Origin: JAFGOG01 sp034429215 | GTDB taxonomy: Bacteria > Chloroflexota > Anaerolineae > JAAYZQ01 | NCBI GenBank assembly: GCA_034429215.1 | Contig: DAOUGI010000016.1 | Coordinates: forward strand, 24,789-88,788 | Reading direction: 5' to 3' | Length of the DNA stretch: 64,000 bases | In this document: positions 45,412 through 52,692 of the stretch, one piece after another | How positions within the stretch are numbered: the stretch's first letter is position 1 | How the letters are laid out: every line of letters begins with the position of its first letter | The notes under the pieces: generated by a model | What the model was told of the DNA's origin: nothing | Seen by the model: the letters and a program-made list of their open reading frames with translations, nothing else | Databases searched by the model: none | Translations under genes and position numbers: made by a program

Positions 45412-47955
45412 ATGATCGACCCCGAGTTCGGAGCGATCCAGGCTATGACCAACGCCGGGGATGGCGAAGATCCAGTCCAGGTTCCCCAAACCCTGGCGAT
45501 CTTGCCCCTTCGGGGTGTGGTAGTCTATCCTCTAACCTTTCAAGCTTTGAACGTCGGCCAGCCCCGGTCGCTGCGCCTGGTGGACGAGGCAACCGTGGAA
45601 AAGCGGATGATCGGCTTGGTAACGTCGCGCGACGCCGAGAAGGAGGAGCCGGGGCCGGAGGATGTGTACAAAGTAGGTGTGCTGGCTACTATCCAACGGA
45701 TGTTCAAAGCCCCAGACGGCACGGTGCGTCTGTTGGTGCAGGGCTTGGAACGGATCCGGATCGATGAGTGGGTTGCGTCCGAGACGTATCTACGAGCAAA
45801 CGTCAGCACTTTGCCTGACGAGGTAGAGGATAGCCTGGAAGTTCAGGCGCTGATGCGCAACGCCGTCGATCTCCTGAGGCGGCTGGTATCGTTGGTGTCA
45901 CAACTCCCCGACGAGCTGCTGATGGCGGCGATGAACGTCAACGATCCACGCCATCTGGTCTACTTTATCGCCACGAATATTCGCATGGAGGTTGCGGACG
46001 CACAGTCGATTCTGGAAATCGACCACGTGCGTGAGAAGTTGCTCAAGCTGACGACGCTCATGACCAAAGAGCTGGAAGTGCTGGAGCTTGGGCGCAAGAT
46101 CCAGAGCGAAGCCCAGGGCGAGATGGAAAAGATGCAACGCGACTATTTCCTGCGCGAGCAGATGAAAGCCATCCGCAAGGAGCTGGGTGAGGCCGACGAG
46201 CAGGCAGCCGAGATCGAGGAGTATCGGCTCAAGATCGCCCAGGCGACGATGCCGGAGGAGGCGGAAAAGGAAGCACAGCGCGAGCTGGGCCGCCTGGAAA
46301 AGATGCCACCCCAAGCTGCCGAGTACTCGGTGATCAAGACCTACCTGGATTGGCTGACGTCATTGCCGTGGCAGGTGGCGACGGAAGATCAGCTAGAGAT
46401 CGCCCACGCGCGCCAGATCTTGGACGAAGATCATTATGACCTGGAGGAGATGAAGGAGCGGATCCTGGAGTTCCTGGCGGTGCGCAAGCTGCGGGCCGAG
46501 CGGCGCTCAAACCAAGAAGGCGGTGAGGAAGGCGCGGGCACGGCAGCCGCCAGCATCGATTACATACGGCGGGAGCGGGAGGGGGTGATCCTGTGCTTTG
46601 TCGGACCGCCCGGTACCGGCAAGACTAGCCTGTCGCAGTCAATCGCGCGGGCTCTGGGCCGCAAGTTCATCCACATGAGCCTAGGCGGGATGCGCGACGA
46701 GGCCGAGATTCGGGGGCACCGCCGCACCTATATCGGCGCTTTGCCCGGCCGGATCATCCAGGGCATTAAGCGGGTGGGCACCAGGAACCCGATCTTTGTG
46801 CTGGATGAGGTTGACAAAGTGGGCACTGACTGGCGCGGCGACCCATCATCGGCTTTGCTGGAGGTGCTCGACCCGGAGCAAAACCGGGATTTCCGCGACC
46901 ACTACCTGGACGTGCCGTTCGACCTGAGCCAGGTGATGTTCATTACCACGGCCAACCAACTGGCTCCCATACCGGAGCCGCTGCGCGACCGGATGGAGAT
47001 CCTGGAGTTGGACGGCTATACCGAGGAAGAGAAGGTGCGGATCGGCCAGCAGTATCTGATCCCGCGTCAGATCCGAGAGAACTCGTTGAGATCAGGTGAG
47101 GTAACGTTCAGCGAGGATGCACTGCGGGCCATTGTGCGGGATTATACCCGGGAGGCCGGCGTGCGCAATTTGGAGCGGCAGATCGGGACGGTGTGCCGCA
47201 AAGTGGCGCGCAGTGTGGCCGAGGGCCAGGATGGGGCGGTTCAGGTCGAGCCCGATGACTTGGTCAAGTACCTAGGCAATCCGCGTTTTTATTTTGAGCC
47301 GGCGGAGCGGACCGAATTGCCCGGAGTGGCAACCGGTCTGGTCGTGACCCCGGCGGGCGGCGACATCACCTTTGTCGAGGTGACGCGCATGAAGGGTGGC
47401 AACCGGCTGATCCTGACCGGCAAGCTGGGCGACGTAATGAAAGAGTCGGCGCAGGCAGCGCTGAGCTATGTTCGATCCAAGGCGACCGATCTGGGGATCG
47501 ATGACCAGTTGCTCGAAGAGAGTGATGTACATATTCATGTGCCTGCCGGAGCGGTCCCCAAGGACGGCCCGTCGGCTGGGGTGACGATGGCCACGGCGTT
47601 GGTGTCGCTGTTGACCAACCGACCGGTGCGAGCTGATCTGGCGATGACCGGCGAGATCACCCTTCGTGGCCAGGTGCTGCCCGTCGGAGGGATCAAGCAA
47701 AAGGTGTTGGCTGCGGCGCGAGTAGGGCTACAGACGGTGATCTTGCCCGAGCGGAACAAGCCGGATCTGGACGATCTGCCTGAAGAGGTCCGGAGTGCGA
47801 TGACCTTTGTGTTTGCCCAGAGTGTGGATGATGTGATCAAGGCGGCGCTACGCGACGAGGTGGTACATGTGGAACTGCAGACCGAGACCAACGTCAACGA
47901 ACAAGCTGCAGTGCTGATTGTGGACGAAACCGATACCGATGATAGCTCTTCCTGA
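45412..47955 (+). CDS. lon: ATP-dependent protease Lon (LonA)
   Basis: An 847-residue cytoplasmic AAA+ serine protease degrading misfolded and regulatory proteins. The LAN N-terminal domain starts at TLAILPLRGVVVYPLTF; a coiled coil follows (RDYFLREQMKAIRKELGE). Walker A is GPPGTGKTS (399-407) and Walker B is IFVLDEVDK. The protease domain has the Ser-Lys dyad Ser721 (KDGPSAGV) and Lys762 (GGIKQK). I choose the ATG at 45412, preceded by GAGGGGAG at the end of the Hsp20 gene. An upstream in-frame start would overlap Hsp20 by 77 bases. larE begins within its last codons. Confidence 0.96.
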   Translation: MIDPEFGAIQAMTNAGDGEDPVQVPQTLAILPLRGVVVYPLTFQALNVGQPRSLRLVDEATVEKRMIGLVTSRDAEKEEPGPEDVYKVGVLATIQRMFKAPDGTVRLLVQGLERIRIDEWVASETYLRANVSTLPDEVEDSLEVQALMRNAVDLLRRLVSLVSQLPDELLMAAMNVNDPRHLVYFIATNIRMEVADAQSILEIDHVREKLLKLTTLMTKELEVLELGRKIQSEAQGEMEKMQRDYFLREQMKAIRKELGEADEQAAEIEEYRLKIAQATMPEEAEKEAQRELGRLEKMPPQAAEYSVIKTYLDWLTSLPWQVATEDQLEIAHARQILDEDHYDLEEMKERILEFLAVRKLRAERRSNQEGGEEGAGTAAASIDYIRREREGVILCFVGPPGTGKTSLSQSIARALGRKFIHMSLGGMRDEAEIRGHRRTYIGALPGRIIQGIKRVGTRNPIFVLDEVDKVGTDWRGDPSSALLEVLDPEQNRDFRDHYLDVPFDLSQVMFITTANQLAPIPEPLRDRMEILELDGYTEEEKVRIGQQYLIPRQIRENSLRSGEVTFSEDALRAIVRDYTREAGVRNLERQIGTVCRKVARSVAEGQDGAVQVEPDDLVKYLGNPRFYFEPAERTELPGVATGLVVTPAGGDITFVEVTRMKGGNRLILTGKLGDVMKESAQAALSYVRSKATDLGIDDQLLEESDVHIHVPAGAVPKDGPSAGVTMATALVSLLTNRPVRADLAMTGEITLRGQVLPVGGIKQKVLAAARVGLQTVILPERNKPDLDDLPEEVRSAMTFVFAQSVDDVIKAALRDEVVHVELQTETNVNEQAAVLIVDETDTDDSSS

Positions 47956-48781
47956 CGGCGAGGGTGCAGTAGGCGACAAGCAGGCCCAATTGGAAGACAT
48001 GCTCCGTAGCTTGGGCCGTGTGGCGATAGCTTATTCTGGCGGTGTGGATAGCACTTATCTTTTGGCCATAGCTGCCGACGTGCTTGGTTCTGATAATGTA
48101 TTGGCGCTCACGGTGGTTTCCGAGTTGATGCCGATGCGCGAGGTGGTCCTGGCACAAGAGATGGCCTCTCAATTGGGTGCAAAGCATCGGCTTCTCTCCC
48201 TCCAGGCATTGACAGTTCCGGAGATTGCAGCCAATCCGCCTGACCGCTGCTACTTTTGCAAGCGGGAGGTGCTGCAGCGGATCGCCACAGCAGCTGCTGC
48301 TGAGGGCTTTTCTCACGTTGTCCATGGCGCCAATCAGGATGACCAGGGCGATTATCGGCCTGGCACGCGCGCGGCCGTCGAGCTGGGTGCTCGGGCTCCG
48401 CTCGAAGAAGCCGGTCTGACAAAGGCCGAGATCCGCGAGCTGTCGCGCCGCCGGGGGTTACCCACTTGGGATCAACCAAGCCAGGCTTGCCTGGCTTCGC
48501 GGGTGCCGTATCATACGCCGCTGACGGCGGTGAATTTGCAGCGTATCCAGGCTGCTGAGGAATATCTGCGGGATCGTGTAGGGGTGCAACCCTTACGGGT
48601 GAGGGATCATTTTCCGGTGGCTCGGATCGAAGTACCGCCCGACGACTGGTCAGCCCTTCTGGCTGAGGATGTGCGGGCTGCGTTGGTGGCCGAATTGCGG
48701 CGCCTCGGTTACCGGTATGTTGCGCTGGATCTCGCCGGTCTGCGAAGTGGTAGCATGAACGATCTGTTCAGGGAAAGATGA
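47939..48781 (+). CDS. larE: LarE, ATP-dependent sulfur transferase for the nickel-pincer cofactor, three-cysteine type
   Basis: A roughly 280-residue PP-loop enzyme that adenylates the pyridinium dicarboxylate mononucleotide carboxylates and inserts sulfur. The PP-loop is AYSGGVDSTYLL. Cys104 and Cys107 (PPDRCYFCKREV) and Cys184 (QACLASRVPY) are present. The L. plantarum enzyme uses a single sacrificial cysteine, whereas three-cysteine homologues such as that of Thermotoga bind an Fe-S cluster and can act repeatedly. This one has the latter pattern. The ATG at 47939 overlaps the end of lon; a GTG at 47918 is an alternative. larB follows after one base. Confidence 0.9.
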   Translation: MIALPDGEGAVGDKQAQLEDMLRSLGRVAIAYSGGVDSTYLLAIAADVLGSDNVLALTVVSELMPMREVVLAQEMASQLGAKHRLLSLQALTVPEIAANPPDRCYFCKREVLQRIATAAAAEGFSHVVHGANQDDQGDYRPGTRAAVELGARAPLEEAGLTKAEIRELSRRRGLPTWDQPSQACLASRVPYHTPLTAVNLQRIQAAEEYLRDRVGVQPLRVRDHFPVARIEVPPDDWSALLAEDVRAALVAELRRLGYRYVALDLAGLRSGSMNDLFRER

Positions 48782-48782
48782 T

Positions 48783-49499
48783 ATGAGTTGGCGTTCAGAT
48801 TTTGCTCGGCCTGATCTCCACCGCCAGCAGCGCAAGGGGGTTCCTGAGATCGTGCTGGCCGACCGTAAAATGCCGGATCAGAACGTGACCTTGGCTACGC
48901 GCTTCTTGGAGGCCGAGGGCCGAGCAATCTTTAGCCGCTTGTTGCCCGAGTCGGAAGCAGCGCTTCGCCGGGCGTTTCCCTCGCCTACCACTGTCGAGTG
49001 GCTGCCCCTGCCGCGGGCCATGGTCCTCCGCCGTCCCGACTATGTGCTTGCTCAGACCGGGGGGCGGGTTGGTGTTATTACCGCCGGCACCTCTGACATC
49101 CCCGTTGCCGAAGAGGCAGCTTTACTGTGCCGGGAAATGGGCTGTGAAGTGCATACTGTCTATGACGTAGGTGTCGCCGGGCTGCACCGTTTATTTGAGC
49201 CGCTGGAGCAGCTCCTGACGGAGATCCAGGTCGACGTTCTGATCGTGGCCGCTGGCATGGACGGCGCCCTGCCGTCAGTTGTTTCTGGCCTGGTCGACGT
49301 GCCCGTCGTCGGCCTGCCAAGCTCGGTGGGTTATGGGCTGGGTGGTAATGGCCTAGCGGCATTGCTGTCTATGCTCCAGACCTGCGCGCCGGGCATGGCT
49401 GTGGTCAACATCGACAATGGTATTGGCGCCGGGGCGATGGCCGGTCTCATTGCCAATCGTGCGGCATTGGCCAGGTCCCGACGGGAGGGATCGGAATAG
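48783..49499 (+). CDS. larB: LarB, nicotinate adenine dinucleotide carboxylase/hydrolase
   Basis: A 238-residue enzyme that carboxylates the pyridinium ring of NaAD and releases the mononucleotide, opening nickel-pincer cofactor synthesis. The C-terminal PurE-like domain is visible: VGVITAGTSDIPVAEEAALLCREMGCEVHTVYDVGVAGLHRL, IVAAGMDGALPSVVSGLVDVPVVGLPSSVGYG and VVNIDNGIGAGAMAG. Its substrate NaAD derives from the NAD pathway encoded downstream at 56.6-60.2 kb. It shares its last base with the start of larC (TAGTG). Confidence 0.93.
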   Translation: MSWRSDFARPDLHRQQRKGVPEIVLADRKMPDQNVTLATRFLEAEGRAIFSRLLPESEAALRRAFPSPTTVEWLPLPRAMVLRRPDYVLAQTGGRVGVITAGTSDIPVAEEAALLCREMGCEVHTVYDVGVAGLHRLFEPLEQLLTEIQVDVLIVAAGMDGALPSVVSGLVDVPVVGLPSSVGYGLGGNGLAALLSMLQTCAPGMAVVNIDNGIGAGAMAGLIANRAALARSRREGSE

Positions 49500-50704
49500 T
49501 GGCCTCAGCGCGGCGTATCTATTTTGACTGCTATTCTGGTGCGGCTGGCGATATGCTCCTCGGCGCCCTGGTAGACGTTGGATTGTCAGTGGATGAGCTG
49601 ACCCAAGCGCTCGGCGCTCTACCGGTGAGCGGCTATCGACTGCGGGTCGAGCGGGTGACCCACCAGGGCGTGAGTGGTACCCGGCTGTGGGTGGATACGG
49701 ACGCTGCCGGACAGCATGGACGGCACCTTTCGGATATATTGGCTCTGGTGCAAGGCAGTGGACTGCCGCCGCAGGTCGTGGCTCAGGTTGGCGCTGTATT
49801 TGGCCGCTTGGCCCAAGCTGAGGCTGCTGTTCACGGTGTTACCGTCGACGAGATCCATTTTCACGAAGTCGGCGCACTGGACAGCATCGTGGATATTGTG
49901 GGCTGTGTGTGGGGCTTGCACGCTCTGGGGATAACTAGGGTCTTTTGCTCGGCTTTGCCGCTCGGCGGGGGGTGGGTGGAGACGGCCCACGGCCGCCTGC
50001 CGCTACCGGCTCCCGCAACGCTCAAGCTCCTGGCCGGCGTTGCGGCGCCTACCAGGCCCCTTGACCTCCAAGTGGAGCTGGTCACGCCGACGGCCGCTGC
50101 GCTGTTGGCCGAACTGGCGACCTTTGGTCAGCCGGCGCTGATTCTGGAAGCTGTGGGGTACGGTTTTGGCAAGCGCGAGCTTGCTTGGCCCAATGCCGTA
50201 CGTGCCTGGCTGGGCCGCTCAGACGATCTGTCTGAGCCAGGCCTGACAGCCGATCACGACGCCGTCGTCCTGTTGGAATGCAATCTGGACAATACCACCG
50301 GCGAAGCGCTTGGCTATGCTATGGAGCGTCTCTTGTCGGCCGGAGCGCTTGATGTGTGGTTCACGCCGATCCAGATGAAAAAGAACCGGCCGGCGAGCAA
50401 GCTGTCAGTATTGGCCAAGCCCGAGCTGGCGGCTGGTCTGGCGCACCTGCTGCTGCAGGAGACAGCTACGCTGGGTGTCCGCCAGACATTGGTCAACCGG
50501 ATCAAGGCCGGGCGCGAGTCGATGCCCGTCGAGACGGAATGGGGCACCGTCAAGGTCAAAGTGAAGCGGATGCAGGGGCAGCCGATCTCTGTCTCACCAG
50601 AGTATGAAGAGTGCGCAGCGCTGGCCCGCCAGCAAGGCATGTCGCTGCTGGCTGTCTATGCTGCAGTACAGGTTGCGGCCCTGGAAAAGCTGAAAGGTAG
50701 CTAG
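49499..50704 (+). CDS. larC: LarC, nickel insertase for the pincer cofactor, single frame
   Basis: A 401-residue protein that inserts nickel into the dithiocarboxylate nucleotide using CTP. The start RIYFDCYSGAAGDMLLGALVDVGLS is characteristic. Other segments are DEIHFHEVGALDSIVDIVG, GGGWVETAHGRLPLPAPATLKLL and LECNLDNTTGEALGYAMERLL. In L. plantarum the protein is split as larC1/larC2 and needs a programmed frameshift; here both halves are one continuous frame. GTG start, overlapping larB by one base. It ends the larE-B-C operon. Confidence 0.94.
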   Translation: MASARRIYFDCYSGAAGDMLLGALVDVGLSVDELTQALGALPVSGYRLRVERVTHQGVSGTRLWVDTDAAGQHGRHLSDILALVQGSGLPPQVVAQVGAVFGRLAQAEAAVHGVTVDEIHFHEVGALDSIVDIVGCVWGLHALGITRVFCSALPLGGGWVETAHGRLPLPAPATLKLLAGVAAPTRPLDLQVELVTPTAAALLAELATFGQPALILEAVGYGFGKRELAWPNAVRAWLGRSDDLSEPGLTADHDAVVLLECNLDNTTGEALGYAMERLLSAGALDVWFTPIQMKKNRPASKLSVLAKPELAAGLAHLLLQETATLGVRQTLVNRIKAGRESMPVETEWGTVKVKVKRMQGQPISVSPEYEECAALARQQGMSLLAVYAAVQVAALEKLKGS

Positions 50705-50744
50705 TGGGGGTGGCCACCCTCCTACGGGCATCGAAGGAACGGTA

Positions 50745-51320
50745 ATGCGCGAGCTTTCGCTGCACATCCTCGACATCCTGGAGAATGCACTCGAGGCAAG
50801 GGCGACGGAAGTGGAATTGGAGATCGACGAAGACCTCTGCGCCGACCGGCTGACGATCTCTGTACGGGACAACGGGCGCGGGATGGATGCCCAGACCGCT
50901 CGGCGCGCACTTGACCCTTTTTTCACAACGCGCACCACAAGGCACGTCGGCCTGGGATTGCCGTTGTTTGCCGCTGCAGCCAGGCGTTGTGGGGGTGATT
51001 TGACCCTCGAATCAGTGCCCGGCCGAGGGACGGCGGTTACGACTACCTTTCGGTACAGTCACCTGGACCGGGCGCCGCTGGGCGATGTGACCGGCACGCT
51101 GCTGGCCTTTCTGTTGAGCGAGCGCGGTGCATGGCTGAGGTTTACGTATCATCACCGAGTCAACGGCCGGTCGTTTAACCTAGATACATCGGCCGTCCGG
51201 GCCGAGCTGGGGGATATCCCACTGTCGCACCCACTTGTGCGGGAGTGGCTGCACGATTATATTGCCGAAGGGGAAGCTGAATTAGCTCCTGCCCATCAGG
51301 GCGTTGTTATCGAAATTTAA
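50745..51320 (+). CDS. Stand-alone HATPase (histidine-kinase-like ATP-binding) protein
   Basis: A 191-residue protein with a GHKL ATPase domain and no sensor, transmembrane or phospho-acceptor domain. The N box is HILDILENALEARAT, the G1 box SVRDNGRGMDAQTARRALDPFFTTR, and G2 HVGLGLPLFAAAARRCGG. The last 80 residues form an unknown domain. Similar lone HATPases occur beside Fe-S or hydrogenase gene sets and anti-sigma systems. Its role here is unknown; it precedes a ferritin-like gene by 26 bases. Confidence 0.8.
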   Translation: MRELSLHILDILENALEARATEVELEIDEDLCADRLTISVRDNGRGMDAQTARRALDPFFTTRTTRHVGLGLPLFAAAARRCGGDLTLESVPGRGTAVTTTFRYSHLDRAPLGDVTGTLLAFLLSERGAWLRFTYHHRVNGRSFNLDTSAVRAELGDIPLSHPLVREWLHDYIAEGEAELAPAHQGVVIEI

Positions 51321-51346
51321 CCTGAACGATCAGAAGGAGAGAACCG

Positions 51347-51805
51347 ATGACTATCAACGAGATTTTGGAGGAAGCGATCAAGGGTGAGGCCGAGGCCTAC
51401 GAGCTCTACACCTGGGCCGCCGGGCTGGTGCGGGCCGAGCACGTCAAGGAGACGCTGCGGACGCTGGCCCAGGAAGAACTAGGCCATAAAGCATCGCTGG
51501 AGGGGATGAAGGCCAGCACAGCAACGTTGCGCTGGCAGACGAAAAAGCTGCTCAGGGCGCCGATCCAGGATTACAGGATCGGCGATCACCTTGTTGTCAA
51601 TCCGCTGAGCCCCGATTCGACCTTTCAGGACGTGCTTATCTTTGCCTCCCGTAAGGAACAGCGGTCCTACCAGCTCTACCGAGACCTTGCCGAGAAGGCC
51701 GAGGAGCCGGCCTGCTCCATTTTGGAGGCTATGTCCAAAGATGAGTTGCGACACAAGAACCTGGTGGAGCGCTGGTATGAAGAGGTCGTCTATCAGGATT
51801 TCTAG
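51347..51805 (+). CDS. Ferritin-like diiron protein (rubrerythrin-related, no rubredoxin domain)
   Basis: A 152-residue four-helix-bundle protein. Two carboxylate-histidine motifs of a diiron site are visible: KGEAEAYELYTWAA with EELGHKASLEG, and SRKEQRSYQLYRDLAE with SKDELRHKNLVE. There is no C-terminal cysteine pair for rubredoxin iron. Family members remove peroxide or store iron. AAGGAG precedes the ATG. Placed between a lone HATPase and the molybdenum hydroxylase operon, it may protect oxygen-sensitive metalloenzymes. Confidence 0.85.
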   Translation: MTINEILEEAIKGEAEAYELYTWAAGLVRAEHVKETLRTLAQEELGHKASLEGMKASTATLRWQTKKLLRAPIQDYRIGDHLVVNPLSPDSTFQDVLIFASRKEQRSYQLYRDLAEKAEEPACSILEAMSKDELRHKNLVERWYEEVVYQDF

Positions 51806-51809
51806 CTCG

Positions 51810-51901
51810 CACCTCGTGTCTTGATTCTTGTACAGCCGTGATCAGGCCAGAGCCCCGGCCGGCGCGTTGGGCACCAGCCGGAGCCTCTGGCCTGCGAGGT
51901 G
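51810..51901 (+). promoter_or_regulatory. Structured leader that hides the xdhC ribosome-binding site
   Basis: A perfect 10-bp stem (51843-51852 with 51885-51894) is immediately adjoined by a 7-bp stem pairing CACCTCG (51810-51816) with CGAGGTG (51895-51901). The latter contains the GAGGTGAG ribosome site of xdhC. This is the layout of a translational switch; a molybdenum- or molybdopterin-linked ligand is only a guess. Confidence 0.5.
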
Positions 51902-51907
51902 AGAAGT

Positions 51908-52684
51908 ATGCGAGAAATCATAAGCGCCTTAGACGAGGCCGTGCAGCACAACGAGCCGGTAGCACTGGCCACCGTCGTTGAGGTCAAGGCCGGCTCTCCG
52001 GCACAGGTCGGTTTCAAGTTGCTGATCCGGCCTGATGGCACCGTGATGGGTAATGTCGGCGGCGGCGAGCTGGAGCAGCGGATCCGCGACGAGGCGGCGG
52101 CCGCCCTGCGAGACGGGCGGCCCCGACTGGCTCACTATGCCCTGCGCGAAGAAGGTCCTGATGCCGTGGGCATGGCATGCGGCGGCGAGATTACGGTCTT
52201 TGTAGAGCCCTATCAGCCGGCGCCGACACTGCTCATCGTTGGTGGGGGGCACATCGGGCGGCCTCTGGCTGAGATGGCCCGCCTGGCCGGCTTGAACGTG
52301 GAGGTGGTCGACGTGCGTCCGGAGCGGGCTACGGTGCCCCAGTTCGATCCGGCAGCCATCACTCCCTGGACCTATGTGGTTATTATGACCGAGACACACA
52401 CTGCCGACGAGCAGGTATTGCGTCAGGTCCTTGACACTCCGGCAGTATATGTGGGGATGATCGGTAGCCGGCGCAAGATCCGGGCCATCTTTGACAACCT
52501 GCAAGCCGAGGGGGTATCCACAGAGCGGCTGTCCCACGTCCATGCTCCGATCGGACTCGATCTGGGAGGGCGACAGCCGGCCGAAATCGCCGTAGCCATC
52601 TTGGCCGAAATTGTGCAGGTGCGTTGCGGCGGGACAGGCCAACCCCTGGCGGCGGACACCGGTCAAAGAGCTAATGAAGTGTGA
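51908..52684 (+). CDS. xdhC: XdhC/CoxI family molybdenum-hydroxylase maturation factor
   Basis: A roughly 258-residue protein. The N-terminal XdhC domain has VALATVVEVKAGSPAQVGFKLLIRPDG and GNVGGGELEQRI. The C-terminal Rossmann domain has LLIVGGGHIGRPLAEMARLAGLNVEVVDVRPE and VGMIGSRRKIRAIF. XdhC binds molybdopterin, promotes sulfuration of the cofactor and delivers it to the hydroxylase, here encoded eight bases downstream. The ATG at 51908 is preferred over a GTG nine bases earlier. Its ribosome site lies in the folded leader. Confidence 0.9.
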   Translation: MREIISALDEAVQHNEPVALATVVEVKAGSPAQVGFKLLIRPDGTVMGNVGGGELEQRIRDEAAAALRDGRPRLAHYALREEGPDAVGMACGGEITVFVEPYQPAPTLLIVGGGHIGRPLAEMARLAGLNVEVVDVRPERATVPQFDPAAITPWTYVVIMTETHTADEQVLRQVLDTPAVYVGMIGSRRKIRAIFDNLQAEGVSTERLSHVHAPIGLDLGGRQPAEIAVAILAEIVQVRCGGTGQPLAADTGQRANEV

Positions 52685-52692
52685 GGTAGGTA

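Noticed and set aside
49499..50704. Possible programmed frameshift in larC, as known from L. plantarum
   Set aside because: The frame is continuous over 401 codons with both halves of LarC, so no frameshift is needed.
50708..50719. GGGTGGCCACCC palindrome after larC as a terminator
   Set aside because: It has no loop and no following T-run, so it cannot be supported as a hairpin terminator.
51810..51901. Assignment of the xdhC leader as a Moco riboswitch
   Set aside because: The stems are clear, but I could not match the conserved nucleotides of that RNA family from memory, so only an unnamed structured leader is claimed.
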